Positions 48,945 to 57,695 of a stretch of 64,000 nt of DNA are shown piece after piece. The notes below the pieces were generated by a model. The model was not told where the DNA came from. It worked only from the letters and a program-made list of their open reading frames with translations, and made no database searches. Where the stretch lies: NCBI GenBank assembly GCA_018711415.1, contig DVIJ01000004.1, positions 9,394-73,393 on the forward strand, written 5' to 3'. Position 1 is the stretch's first letter. Each line of letters opens with the position of its first letter. A program made the translations under genes and the position numbers. Source of the DNA: Scatomorpha merdavium. Its GTDB lineage: Bacteria; Bacillota; Clostridia; Oscillospirales; Oscillospiraceae.

Positions 48945-51080
48945 ATGAAAAAACTTGTAAGTACAGGCAGGCTCTTCGCCTTCGGGCTGCTCGTCGTGGC
49001 GCTGCTGGCGCTGTGCGTCGGCACCCTCTATAAGCTCCAGATAATTGAGGGCGCCGCCTATTACGAGGAGAGCCAGAACAAACAGGGCTCGGAACAGACC
49101 GTCACCGCCGCCCGCGGGAATATACTGGACCGCTACGGCAGAGTGCTCGTCTCCAACCGGGAGTGCTACAACCTCAAGATAAGCGACAAGAGGCTCTTTT
49201 CGGACGAGGTGGAGGACCCGAACGCCGTCATACTCCAGATGATAAACATGGTCGAGGCCGCCGGGGACAAATATACAGACGACCTGCCCATCACCAAGGA
49301 GCCGCCCTTTGAATACACCAACATGACGGATATCCAGCGTATGCTCCTGAACGCCTACCTGAAGGACAAAGGCCTGGACGAGGACACCACCGCCGTGGAG
49401 CTCATGAGCTACTTCCGCACGCGCTACGATATCGCCGGGAGCTACAACGCAGAGGAGATGCGCAAGATAGCCAGCGTGCGCTACGCCGTGAACGTCCGCT
49501 ACGCCATCAACACCAACCCCTATGTCTTTGTAGAGGACGCCTCCATAGACCTCATCTCGGACCTCATGGGCGTGGTCGGCAACGTGGTGGAAGTGGAGAC
49601 CTCCTACATCCGCGAATACAACACGCAGTACGCCGCGCACATCCTGGGCTACGTCCAGGCCATGTCCGACGCAGATATGGAAAAATACCGCCCCGGCAAG
49701 GAAAACAGTACCTACGACTACGACACCAAGGTCGGCAAGGACGGCGTTGAGCTCGCCTTTGAGAACTGGCTGCACGGCACGAACGGCAAGGCCACAGTCG
49801 AGCGGACCGCCTCCGGCACCGTGACCAGCACGATATATACCGAGGACCCCGTCCCCGGCAACCACGTCTACCTGACGATAGACATACAGCTGCAGGAGGC
49901 CGTGGAGAGGATCCTCGAAACGGGCATACAGACCCTCCAGCTCAAGCGAGACGAGGACAACCTCAAGGCCGTGTCCGAGGGCCGGACGGACGACGTCCGC
50001 GAGGACATACAGGGCGGGGCCATAGTCGTCGTGGACATCAAGACCGGAGAGCCCCTGGCCATCGCCAGCTACCCGACCTATAACCTCTCCACCCTGCTGG
50101 AGGATTACGACGAGATCTCCTCCACCGAATATGACCCGCTCTTCAACCGGGCGCTCCTGGGCGCCTATGCGCCGGGCTCCACCTTCAAGCCCTGCACGGC
50201 CATTGCCGGCCTCTCGGAGAACATCATCAACACCGAAACGCAGATCCTCTGCGACGGCGTGTTCACCAAATACTCCGACCAGGGCTACGCCCCCGAGTGC
50301 TGGATCTATACGCAGGACCACCTCACTCACGGCAACGACAACGTCACCGAGGCGCTGAAGGACTCCTGCAACATTTTCTTCTACACCATGGCGGATAATC
50401 TCGGCATACGCAAGCTCATGGAATACGCCGAGGACTTCGGCCTGGGCGAGTCCACCGGTATCGAGCTCGTCGAGACCACCGGCAACATGGCAAACCCCGA
50501 TAACCACCTCACCTACGACGTGGACGAGTGGGTGGACGGCGACACTGTCCAGACCGGTATCGGCCAGTCGGACAGCCTGTTCACGCCGCTGCAGCTGGCA
50601 GAGTACTGCGCCGCCATCGCCAACGGCGGCACGCGCCACTCCGCCGCCCTGCTCAAGAGCGTCCGCAGCTTCGACTATTCCCGCCAGCTCTACCAGAAGG
50701 ATACCGAGGCCCTCTCCACCGTGGAGACCGCAGACTACAACTGGGCCGCCGTCCAGCGCGGTATGTACCTCATGGCCAACGACATCTCGAGCTCCAGCCT
50801 CACGGTCTACTACGCCCTCGGGAACTACAGCTATAACGGCGTGAGCCTGCCCGTCGCCGCCAAGACCGGTACCTCCCAGCTCGGCGAGGACAAGACCAAC
50901 AACGCCATCTTCATGTGCTACGCCCCCTTCGACGACCCGCAGATAGCCATCTCCATCGTGGTGGAGCGCGGCCAGTCCGGCGCGAACCTCTCGAGCATGG
51001 CCCGCAACGTGCTGGACGCATACTTCGGCCTGGGGGACAAATCCAGCACCGCGGACAGCGAATATACCCTGCTCAAGTAA
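48945..51080 (+). CDS. mrdA: Penicillin-binding protein 2 (class B elongasome transpeptidase)
   Basis: A class B PBP that cross-links peptidoglycan along the cell side wall with RodA and MreC. The 711-residue protein has an N-terminal membrane anchor (~10-30), the dimerisation/pedestal part with AARGNILDRYGRVL, and the transpeptidase domain: catalytic serine S412 in YAPGSTFKP (SxxK, K415), S474-C-N476 (SxN) and K640-T-G (KTG). RodA is not encoded here. It ends just before a promoter for the next operon. Confidence 0.95.
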   Translation: MKKLVSTGRLFAFGLLVVALLALCVGTLYKLQIIEGAAYYEESQNKQGSEQTVTAARGNILDRYGRVLVSNRECYNLKISDKRLFSDEVEDPNAVILQMINMVEAAGDKYTDDLPITKEPPFEYTNMTDIQRMLLNAYLKDKGLDEDTTAVELMSYFRTRYDIAGSYNAEEMRKIASVRYAVNVRYAINTNPYVFVEDASIDLISDLMGVVGNVVEVETSYIREYNTQYAAHILGYVQAMSDADMEKYRPGKENSTYDYDTKVGKDGVELAFENWLHGTNGKATVERTASGTVTSTIYTEDPVPGNHVYLTIDIQLQEAVERILETGIQTLQLKRDEDNLKAVSEGRTDDVREDIQGGAIVVVDIKTGEPLAIASYPTYNLSTLLEDYDEISSTEYDPLFNRALLGAYAPGSTFKPCTAIAGLSENIINTETQILCDGVFTKYSDQGYAPECWIYTQDHLTHGNDNVTEALKDSCNIFFYTMADNLGIRKLMEYAEDFGLGESTGIELVETTGNMANPDNHLTYDVDEWVDGDTVQTGIGQSDSLFTPLQLAEYCAAIANGGTRHSAALLKSVRSFDYSRQLYQKDTEALSTVETADYNWAAVQRGMYLMANDISSSSLTVYYALGNYSYNGVSLPVAAKTGTSQLGEDKTNNAIFMCYAPFDDPQIAISIVVERGQSGANLSSMARNVLDAYFGLGDKSSTADSEYTLLK

Positions 51081-51123
51081 AAAGTAAAAAGCACGGAAAT
51101 ATGCGGAAAAGCTGAGAAATCTG

Positions 51124-51152
51124 TTGCAGTATTCGCAAATGTGGCATATAAT
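51124..51152 (+). promoter_or_regulatory. Sigma-A promoter of the MGS-like/hisS/aspS run
   Basis: TTGCAG (51124-51129) and perfect TATAAT (51147-51152) are 17 bases apart, giving a leader of about 65 bases that contains the hairpin described next. Confidence 0.8.
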
Positions 51153-51181
51153 TAACTTCTAAGGCAATTAGGAATGTACAG

Positions 51182-51212
51182 CCTCCGGCTGGGGAGCCGG
51201 AGGGTCCGGAGG
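51182..51212 (+). promoter_or_regulatory. Leader hairpin with duplicated CCGGAGG before the MGS-like gene
   Basis: CCTCCGGCT (51182-51190) pairs exactly with AGCCGGAGG (51195-51203). A second CCGGAGG at 51206-51212 overlaps the region upstream of the start and can pair with the same CCTCCGG. The leader could thus shift between masking and freeing a purine-rich ribosome site. This is read from sequence; no ligand or protein is known. Confidence 0.5.
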
Positions 51213-51223
51213 GAGAAAGGAAT

Positions 51224-51625
51224 ATGAATATCGCGCTGCTTGCCGACGATGGAAAAAAGGAACTGATGGTCCAGTTCTGCATCGCATATTGCGGCATCCT
51301 GGCAGAGCACAGCATCTGTGCAACGACAACAACCGGTAAACTCGTCAGCGAGGCGACGGGCCTGCCGATAACCCTGTACCTGCACGACAAACAGGGCGCA
51401 CAGCAGATAGGCGCAAGGATAGCTTACAACGAGATAGACCTCGTCATCTGCTTCTGCGACCCGGCCAACCCGGAGGGCTTCGACAGCGTCAACAAGCTCT
51501 CCCGCCTCTGCGACCAGCACCTCATCCCGATGGCCACCAACGCCGCAACGGCGGAGGTGCTCATCCAGGGCCTGCGCCGGGGCGACCTCGATTGGCGAGA
51601 CATCGTCAACCCCAAGAAAAAATAA
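51224..51625 (+). CDS. Methylglyoxal synthase-like protein with altered active site
   Basis: A 133-residue protein with the MGS-like fold: phosphate loop ATTTTGKLVSEATGL, QQIGARIAYNEIDLVICF and IPMATNAATAEVLI align throughout with MgsA, which turns dihydroxyacetone phosphate into methylglyoxal. However, the Escherichia coli catalytic Asp71 (in GGDQQ) aligns with A59 (QGAQQ), His98 with F86, Asp101 with S88 and His19 with D8; Asp91 is kept as D79 and Asp20 as D9. The enzyme may therefore be inactive, use other residues, or act as a phosphate-ligand sensor like the MGS-like domain of carbamoyl-phosphate synthetase. ATG start with GGAGGGAGA upstream. A helical tail ends in KKK. Confidence 0.85.
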   Translation: MNIALLADDGKKELMVQFCIAYCGILAEHSICATTTTGKLVSEATGLPITLYLHDKQGAQQIGARIAYNEIDLVICFCDPANPEGFDSVNKLSRLCDQHLIPMATNAATAEVLIQGLRRGDLDWRDIVNPKKK

Positions 51626-51636
51626 GCACGCGCCAG

Positions 51637-51665
51637 AGGGCGGCGGTAAGTTTTTCCGCCGCCCT
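51637..51665 (+). other. Hairpin between the MGS-like gene and hisS
   Basis: Perfect 10-bp stem AGGGCGGCGG / CCGCCGCCCT; the T-run lies in the loop rather than after the stem, so it is a poor terminator. No T-box features are seen before hisS. Confidence 0.5.
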
Positions 51666-51700
51666 TGCGCTGTATCCATATGAGTTTGGAGGTCATCAAG

Positions 51701-53056
51701 ATGGAAAAGGTCACGCCGAGGACGCTGTCCGGCTTCATGGAGCTGCTGCCCGCGGACCAGCTGAAAATGGAGCGCCTGCTCGGCACTCTCAGAAGGGTCT
51801 ATTCCCTCTACGGCTTCACGCCGCTCGACACCCCGGCAATAGAATCCGCCGAGGTCCTGCTCGCCAAGGGCGGCGGCGAGACCGAAAAACAGATATACAG
51901 GTTCATGAAGGGCGACTCGGACCTCGCGCTCAGGTTCGACCTGACGGTCCCCCTGGCGAAGTACGTCGCCGCCAACTACGCGAAGCTCCAGTTCCCCTTC
52001 CGCCGCTTCCAGATAGGCAAGGTCTGGCGCGGCGAGCGCGCCCAGCGCGGCCGCTTCCGCGAGTTCTACCAGGCAGATATAGACGTCATAGGCGACGGGA
52101 AGCTGGACATCATGAACGAAGCGGAGATCCCCTCCATCATCTGCCGGGCCTTCACGGAGCTCGGGCTCCGTGACTTCACCATCCGCATAAACAACCGCAA
52201 GGTCCTGGGCGGCTTTTTCCGGATGCACGGCATGTCCGCCCCCGCGGAGATACTCCGCACCATTGACAAGCTCGAAAAGATCGGCGCAGAAAAGGTCCGC
52301 GCCATTCTGCTGGAGGACTGCGGGCTGGACGAGAGCCAGGCCGCCGCGGTGCTGGACTTCACTGGCTTTACCGGGACCACGGCCGAAAAGCTCGCCTTCC
52401 TGGAGGGCATGTGCGGCCGGGACGAGCTCTTCGACGAGGGCGTGCGCGAGCTGCGCACGGTGGCGGAAGCCCTGCCGGGCCTCGGCGTGCCGCCGGAGCG
52501 CTTCGCGCTGGACTTCACCATCGCCCGCGGGCTGGACTACTACACCGGCACGGTGTACGAGACGACGATAAACTCCCACCCGGAGATAGGCTCCGTCTGC
52601 TCCGGCGGCAGGTACGACGACCTCGCCGAGTACTATACGGACCGCAAGCTGCCCGGCGCGGGCATCTCGATAGGCGTGACCCGCCTGTTCTACGTCCTCT
52701 CCGAGCAGGGGCTGCTGAACCCGGAGCTCGAGGCCGCCCCCGCGGACGCCATCGTCCTTCCCATGACGGAGGACCTCGGCTTCGCCGCAGAGACGGCCAC
52801 CCTCCTGCGCGAGTCCGGCATCCGCACCCAGCTCTATACGGAGGAAAAGAAATTCAAGCAGAAGCTCTCCTACGCCTCGAAGCTAGGCATACCCTTCGCC
52901 GTGATAATAGGCGAGGACGAGGCGAAGAGCGGGCTCGTCTCGCTCAAGGACATGCGCCGGGGCGAGCAGATAAGCTGCGCGCCTGCCGAGGCGGCGGAAA
53001 AGATAAAAGCGGCCCTGGCCGAGAGCGCCGGAGCCAGGCTCATAAAGGAAAAGTAA
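51701..53056 (+). CDS. hisS: Histidyl-tRNA synthetase
   Basis: Class II synthetase charging tRNA-His. The 451-residue protein has motif 2 region RFQIGKVWRGERAQRGRF followed by FREFYQADID, the two histidine-specific blocks ARGLDYYTGTVYE and SGGRYDDLAEYY, motif 3 GAGISIGVTRLF and the C-terminal anticodon-binding domain (~330-440). GGAGG eight bases before the ATG decides this start over upstream in-frame codons. Thirteen bases separate it from aspS, the usual Firmicutes pair. Confidence 0.96.
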   Translation: MEKVTPRTLSGFMELLPADQLKMERLLGTLRRVYSLYGFTPLDTPAIESAEVLLAKGGGETEKQIYRFMKGDSDLALRFDLTVPLAKYVAANYAKLQFPFRRFQIGKVWRGERAQRGRFREFYQADIDVIGDGKLDIMNEAEIPSIICRAFTELGLRDFTIRINNRKVLGGFFRMHGMSAPAEILRTIDKLEKIGAEKVRAILLEDCGLDESQAAAVLDFTGFTGTTAEKLAFLEGMCGRDELFDEGVRELRTVAEALPGLGVPPERFALDFTIARGLDYYTGTVYETTINSHPEIGSVCSGGRYDDLAEYYTDRKLPGAGISIGVTRLFYVLSEQGLLNPELEAAPADAIVLPMTEDLGFAAETATLLRESGIRTQLYTEEKKFKQKLSYASKLGIPFAVIIGEDEAKSGLVSLKDMRRGEQISCAPAEAAEKIKAALAESAGARLIKEK

Positions 53057-53069
53057 GGGGTAAGTGGCA

Positions 53070-54842
53070 ATGATGCAGTCAAGGACACACAACTGCGGCG
53101 AGCTGCGGCTCGCCGACGCCGGCAAGAACGTCAAAATAGTCGGCTGGATGGAAAATATACGCGAGGTCTCCGCCGCGCTGGCCTTCATCGTCGTGCGGGA
53201 CTTCTACGGCACGACCCAGGTCGTCGCGGAGACGGAGGAGATGGTCAAAGCCTTCAAGGCCGTTACGCGCGAGAGCACCGTGAGCGTAGAGGGCGTCGTG
53301 CGCGAGCGCGCCAGCAAGAACCCCAAGCTCCCCACCGGCGACATAGAGGTCGTCCCGGAGAAGCTGGAGGTGCTGGGCCGCTGCCGCTATAACGAGCTGC
53401 CCTTCCAGATAAACCGCTCCCGCGAGGCGGACGAGGCCGCCAGGCTCCGCTACCGCTTCCTGGACCTGCGCAACCCGGAGGTCAAGGCGAACATCGTCCT
53501 GCGCTCGAAGGTCATCTCCGCGCTCAGGCGCGCGATGGAGGCCCAGGGCTTCATGGAGATCACGACGCCCATCCTCACCGTGTCCAGCCCCGAGGGCGCG
53601 CGCGACTACCTCGTCCCCGCGCGCAACCACCCCGGCAAGTTCTACGCCCTGCCCCAGGCCCCGCAGCAGTTCAAGCAGCTGCTCATGGCCTCCGGCTTCG
53701 ACCGCTACTTCCAGATAGCCCCCTGCTTCCGCGACGAGGACGCCAGGGCGGACCGCTCCCCCGGCGAGTTCTACCAGCTCGATATGGAGATGGCCTTCGC
53801 CTCGCAGGAGGACGTGTTCGAGGTGCTGGAGGCGGTGCTGCCGCCCATCTTTGCGGAGTACGGCAAGTACTCCCGCGCCTCCGCCGCCCCCTTCAAGCGC
53901 ATACCGTATATGGAAGCGCTCGAAAAATACGGCACGGATAAGCCCGACCTGCGCATAGACCTCACGGCGCAGGACGCGACGGAGCTCCTTTCCGGCTGCG
54001 GCTTCGGCCCCTTCGAGGGGAACGTCGTGAAGGCCGTGGCGGTCTCGGGCTACGCCGGCAGCCGCAAGCAGATAGACAAGCTCTGCGCGGACGCCGAGGT
54101 CCAGTCCGGGAACAAGGCCTATTGGTTCCGGGTGGACGAAAAGGGCGAGATCGTCGGCGGGATAGCCAAGTTCGTGCAGCCCACAGCGGAGCAGGTGAAG
54201 GCCGGGCTCGGCATTGCGCCGAACACGCTGGTCCTGCTGGCCTCCGGTACGAAGGGCGCGGCGCAAAAGACCGCAGGCGTCCTCATAAAGCTCGCTGGCG
54301 CGGCCTGCCCGGAGCATATGGACCTTGAAAAATACGAATTCTGCTGGATAGTGGACTTCCCCATGTACGAGATCGGCGAGGAGTCGGGCGAGCTGGAGTT
54401 CTGCCACAACCCCTTCTCCATGCCGAAGGGCGGCCTTGCCACCCTGCTGGCCGCCGAGCGCGGGGAGATAGACCCCCTCACCATCACCGCGGACCAGTAC
54501 GACCTCGTGTGCAACGGCGTGGAGCTCTCCTCCGGCGCGGTGCGGAACCACGAGCCGGACATCATGCTCAAGGCCTTTGAGATGGTCAAGCTCGGCGAGG
54601 AGGACGTGAAGGCGAAGTTCCCCGCCATGTACAACGCCTTCTGCTACGGCGCGCCCCCGCATGCGGGCATAGCCCCGGGCGTGGACCGCATGGTCATGCT
54701 CCTGGCGGGAGAGGACTCCATCCGCGAGATCATCCCCTTCCCGATGAACAAGAGCGCGCAGGACCTCATGATGGGCGCGCCCGGCGAGGTCACGCAAAAG
54801 CAGCTCGACGAGCTGCATATCGCCGTCGTCAAGAGCGAGTGA
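53070..54842 (+). CDS. aspS: Aspartyl-tRNA synthetase, bacterial type
   Basis: Class II synthetase charging tRNA-Asp (possibly tRNA-Asn too, if GatCAB is present). The 590-residue protein has the N-terminal OB anticodon domain (VKIVGWMENIREVSAALAFI), the catalytic core with PQAPQQFKQLLMASGFDRYF and CFRDEDARADR, the bacterial GAD insertion (~290-400) and motif 3 GVDRMVMLLAGEDSIRE. The start may be the ATG here or the one directly after it; AAGGGG is 10 bases upstream. Confidence 0.97.
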   Translation: MMQSRTHNCGELRLADAGKNVKIVGWMENIREVSAALAFIVVRDFYGTTQVVAETEEMVKAFKAVTRESTVSVEGVVRERASKNPKLPTGDIEVVPEKLEVLGRCRYNELPFQINRSREADEAARLRYRFLDLRNPEVKANIVLRSKVISALRRAMEAQGFMEITTPILTVSSPEGARDYLVPARNHPGKFYALPQAPQQFKQLLMASGFDRYFQIAPCFRDEDARADRSPGEFYQLDMEMAFASQEDVFEVLEAVLPPIFAEYGKYSRASAAPFKRIPYMEALEKYGTDKPDLRIDLTAQDATELLSGCGFGPFEGNVVKAVAVSGYAGSRKQIDKLCADAEVQSGNKAYWFRVDEKGEIVGGIAKFVQPTAEQVKAGLGIAPNTLVLLASGTKGAAQKTAGVLIKLAGAACPEHMDLEKYEFCWIVDFPMYEIGEESGELEFCHNPFSMPKGGLATLLAAERGEIDPLTITADQYDLVCNGVELSSGAVRNHEPDIMLKAFEMVKLGEEDVKAKFPAMYNAFCYGAPPHAGIAPGVDRMVMLLAGEDSIREIIPFPMNKSAQDLMMGAPGEVTQKQLDELHIAVVKSE

Positions 54843-54846
54843 TATT

Positions 54847-54877
54847 CGGGGGAGGCCCCTCGGCAGGGTCTCCCCCG
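54847..54877 (+). terminator. Probable weak terminator after aspS
   Basis: CGGGGGAG pairs with CTCCCCCG, with an inner CCCT/AGGG stem. Only TTCTCTT follows, so readthrough into the aldolase gene is likely. Confidence 0.55.
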
Positions 54878-54901
54878 TTCTCTTATTAGGAGGGCTGAAA
54901 G

Positions 54902-55678
54902 ATGGAGAACTTATTCCTTGAAAAATACCTCAAGGGCGAGAAGAGCCTCGGCACCTTCACGCACCTTTTGAGCGCGCCCGCCGTCGAGGCGCTGGCCAGG
55001 GCGGGCATGGATTACGTCATCATCGACATCGAGCACAGCCCCATAGGCGCGGAGCACGCCGCGGAGCTCGTCGGCGTCGCTGCGGGCGCGGGCCTTGCGC
55101 CCTTCGTCCGCGTGGACGAGATAGGCCGCAGCCCCGTGCTCAAAATGCTCGACGTCGGCGCGGCGGGGCTCATCGTCCCCCAGCTCGAGACCGCCGAACA
55201 GGCGAGGCGGCTCGTCTCCTGGGCCAAGTTCGCGCCCACGGGCAGCCGCGGCTACTGTCCCTCCCGCGACGGAGGCTGGGGCTGGGACGAGAACTACCAG
55301 TCCGGCATGGACGGCTACATGGCCTGGGCCAACCGGAACACCCTGCTCATACCCCAGTGCGAGACTGCCGGCTGCCTTGAGAATATAGAGACCATCGTCT
55401 CCATAGACGGCGTGGACGGCATCTTCATCGGCCCCTTCGACCTGTCCATAGCCCTCGGCATCCCCGGCAGGTTCGACGACGAGCGGCACATAAACGCAGT
55501 CGAGCGCGTCCGGCTCGCCTGCAAAAAGGCCGGCAAACCCTGCATCATGTTCTGCGGCAGCGGCGATGCAGCCGCGGGCTATTTCAAGCAGGGCTTCGAC
55601 AGCGTCACCGTCGGCCTGGACATAGCCATGCTCATAGACGCCGCGCGCGGCGTGACCGCGGCGGCCTTTGGAAAATAA
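54902..55678 (+). CDS. HpcH/HpaI-family class II aldolase
   Basis: A 258-residue metal-dependent aldolase of the 2-dehydro-3-deoxyglucarate / 4-hydroxy-2-oxoheptanedioate group, which splits 2-keto-3-deoxy acids to pyruvate and an aldehyde. Seen: DYVIIDIEHSPIGAEHAAEL, LIVPQLETAEQARRLVSWAK (metal-binding Glu), SRGYCPSRDGGWG, and IGPFDLSIALGIPGRFDD (metal-binding Asp). Clear AGGAGGGCTG ribosome site. There are no sugar-acid genes nearby, so the physiological substrate is unknown. Confidence 0.9.
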   Translation: MENLFLEKYLKGEKSLGTFTHLLSAPAVEALARAGMDYVIIDIEHSPIGAEHAAELVGVAAGAGLAPFVRVDEIGRSPVLKMLDVGAAGLIVPQLETAEQARRLVSWAKFAPTGSRGYCPSRDGGWGWDENYQSGMDGYMAWANRNTLLIPQCETAGCLENIETIVSIDGVDGIFIGPFDLSIALGIPGRFDDERHINAVERVRLACKKAGKPCIMFCGSGDAAAGYFKQGFDSVTVGLDIAMLIDAARGVTAAAFGK

Positions 55679-55699
55679 AGTCTGGAAGGGGTGCTCCCG

Positions 55700-57217
55700 A
55701 TGGTATCGCGCATACGCTCGCTTGGGATAAAGGGCGTCGGCGGCTACGAGGTATCCGTCGAGTGTTCCGTTGCCCAGGGGCTGCCGGGCTTTGAGATCGT
55801 CGGTCTGCCGGACGCCGCCGTGCGGGAGGCCAGGGACAGGGTCCGAGCAGCAATAAAGAACTCCGGGCTCAAGTTCCCCGTCTCCAGGCTGACGGTGAAC
55901 CTCGCCCCGGCTGATACGAAAAAGGCCGGCACGGTGTACGACCTGCCCGTCCTGCTCGGCATCCTCGCCGTCACGGGGGAGATAAAGGAACCGCCGGCCG
56001 ACTGCGCCTTCTTCGGGGAGCTCTCCCTGGCCGGGGAGCTGCGTCCGGTGCGCGGCGCGCTGCCCATGGCGCTGGCGGCGGAGCGCGCCGGGATAAAACG
56101 GCTCTTCGTCCCCGCGGACAACGCGCCCGAGGCGGCCTTCGCCTCCGGGCTGGAGGTATACCCCGTGGAGAGCGTGCCTCAGCTGCTGGAGTACTTCCGC
56201 GGCCAGACGGAGCTCGAGCCCGCAAAGGCCGAGGCCGAGCCCCGCGCCGCAGAGGGCGGGCCGGACTTCTCCGAGGTCAAGGGCCAGCTCTACGCCAAAA
56301 GGGCGCTGGAGGTCGCCGCCGCGGGCGGACACAACGTCCTCATGGTCGGGCCTCCGGGTTCGGGCAAGAGCATGCTGGCAAAGCGGATGGTCTCCATCCT
56401 TCCGGACATGAGCCGGGAGGAGATGCTGGAGACAACGGAGATACACTCCGTCAGCGGGCTCACGAGCCGGACGCGGCCCATCGTGGATTCCCGGCCCTTC
56501 CGCGCCCCGCACCACACGACCTCGGCGGCGGCGATGGCCGGCGGGGCGCAGCTGCAGCCCGGCGAGATGAGCCTCGCGCACAACGGCATCCTCTTCCTGG
56601 ACGAGCTGCCCGAGTTCCACCGCGACGTCCGCGAGACCCTGCGCCAGCCGCTGGAGGAGGGCGTCGTGACGGTCTCCCGCGCCGCCGGAACGGTGACGTA
56701 CCCGAGCCGCTTCATGCTGATCTGCGCCATGAACCCCTGCAAATGCGGCTGGCTCGGCCACCCGACCCAGCGCTGCACCTGCTCGGATACGGAGATAAAG
56801 CGCTACCACTCCCGCGTCTCCGGCCCCCTGCTGGACAGGATAGACATGATAATAGAAGTCCCCGCCCTCAACTACGCGGAGCTCTCCGGCAAAGCGGAGG
56901 CGGAGCCCTCCTCGGAGATCAAAAAGCGTGTGGACGCCGCACGGGCCAGGCAGCGCGAGCGGCTCAGGGATACGGGCGCGGACTGCAACGCGCACATGGG
57001 TCCGCGCGAGATGTCGGCCTTCTGCGCGCTGAGCCCAGCCTGCTCCGCGCTCATGGAAAACGCATATAGGAAGCTGGGCCTTTCCGCCCGCAGCTACGAC
57101 AGGATCCTCCGCGTCGCCCGGACGATCGCGGACCTCGAGGGCGCGGAAAACATAGAGCCCGGCCACCTGGCCGAAGCCATACAGTACAGGACCTGGGACT
57201 TCCGGAGCGCGGACTGA
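55700..57217 (+). CDS. comM: YifB/ComM-family Mg-chelatase-like ATPase
   Basis: A 505-residue AAA+ protein. The N-terminal ~170 residues are the Lon-protease-like fold (VSVECSVAQGLPGFEIVGLP), followed by the ATPase with Walker A VGPPGSGKSMLAKRM, Walker B GILFLDELPEF and arginine-rich helper segments, then a C-terminal helical part with MNPCKCGWLGHPTQRCTC that may bind zinc. ComM of naturally competent bacteria is a hexameric helicase that promotes branch migration during transformation; despite the label it is not a magnesium chelatase. ATG is preferred over a GTG three codons upstream by spacing from GGAAGGGG. Confidence 0.93.
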   Translation: MVSRIRSLGIKGVGGYEVSVECSVAQGLPGFEIVGLPDAAVREARDRVRAAIKNSGLKFPVSRLTVNLAPADTKKAGTVYDLPVLLGILAVTGEIKEPPADCAFFGELSLAGELRPVRGALPMALAAERAGIKRLFVPADNAPEAAFASGLEVYPVESVPQLLEYFRGQTELEPAKAEAEPRAAEGGPDFSEVKGQLYAKRALEVAAAGGHNVLMVGPPGSGKSMLAKRMVSILPDMSREEMLETTEIHSVSGLTSRTRPIVDSRPFRAPHHTTSAAAMAGGAQLQPGEMSLAHNGILFLDELPEFHRDVRETLRQPLEEGVVTVSRAAGTVTYPSRFMLICAMNPCKCGWLGHPTQRCTCSDTEIKRYHSRVSGPLLDRIDMIIEVPALNYAELSGKAEAEPSSEIKKRVDAARARQRERLRDTGADCNAHMGPREMSAFCALSPACSALMENAYRKLGLSARSYDRILRVARTIADLEGAENIEPGHLAEAIQYRTWDFRSAD

Positions 57218-57268
57218 GCCGGAAAACCGGTGCGCGCAGGCAGGAAAACAGGGCAAGTCATCAATATC

Positions 57269-57302
57269 AACAGCGCCTCCGCGCCCGGTGGCGCTGTTCT
57301 TT
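57269..57302 (+). terminator. Terminator after comM
   Basis: Perfect 9-bp stem AACAGCGCC / GGCGCTGTT with a 12-base loop followed by CTTTT. Confidence 0.75.
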
Positions 57303-57317
57303 TGCATATGTACGCTG

Positions 57318-57346
57318 TTGCGTTCAGGGACGGGCTGTGCTAAAAT
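57318..57346 (+). promoter_or_regulatory. Promoter of the small PH/GRAM-like gene and thiI run
   Basis: TTGCGT (57318-57323) and TAAAAT (57341-57346) are 17 bases apart, and a TG pair two bases before the -10 makes it extended. Confidence 0.65.
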
Positions 57347-57390
57347 ATTTTTATCTATGCGCACTTGGCGCTTCCGCATGGGGGAATGAG

Positions 57391-57684
57391 ATGGACGGAA
57401 CATATGCTGCCAGCCTCTGCTGGGGCGGGATAACAGGCGGGCGCCTCTGCATACAGCCGGGTGGGCTGCTGTTTTCCACGGACAAGATACAGGTCCCGCG
57501 GGACAAGAGGCGTATTTTCATACCCTTTGCCGACATTCGCGGCGTAGACCGCTCACGCGTGCTCGGCTTTCCCTCCGTCGTGCTGGAGACCGAGGTCAGG
57601 AGATGGGAGTTTGTCATCTTCCGCCGTGCCGCGTTCCTGCGCGGGCTGAGAAGCTGCTGGGCGGGAAGCAATATTTCGTTTTAG
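57391..57684 (+). CDS. Small PH/GRAM-like domain protein
   Basis: A 97-residue protein lacking signal peptide or membrane span. The run GRLCIQPGGLLFSTDKIQV, then RRIFIPFADIRGVDRSRVLG and WEFVIFRRAAFLRGLR, has the strand and C-terminal helix order of GRAM/PH-like domains, where a hydrophobic strand is followed by I-P-x-x-D-I. These bind lipids or proteins. GGGGGA seven bases before the ATG sets the start. It leads a run with thiI and cinA; no function can be assigned. Confidence 0.6.
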   Translation: MDGTYAASLCWGGITGGRLCIQPGGLLFSTDKIQVPRDKRRIFIPFADIRGVDRSRVLGFPSVVLETEVRRWEFVIFRRAAFLRGLRSCWAGSNISF

Positions 57685-57695
57685 GGTGATATTCT

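Noticed and set aside
48909..50639. A 576-codon minus-strand frame opposite PBP2
   Set aside because: Shadow of the transpeptidase gene, with Val/Gly/His-rich low-complexity translation and no start signals.
51224..51625. Calling this gene an ordinary methylglyoxal synthase
   Set aside because: The fold matches, but the residues aligned with Asp71, His98 and Asp101 are replaced, so activity should not be assumed.
51626..51700. T-box leader before hisS
   Set aside because: The gap is too short and lacks the T-box sequence and specifier stem; only a simple GC hairpin is present.
53079..54818. A 579-codon minus-strand frame opposite aspS
   Set aside because: Shadow of aspS, for the same reasons; all synthetase motifs are on the plus strand.
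55700..57217. Magnesium chelatase subunit
   Set aside because: The ATPase is only similar; the N-terminal Lon-like fold and length identify it as YifB/ComM, and no chlorophyll or cobalamin genes are near.
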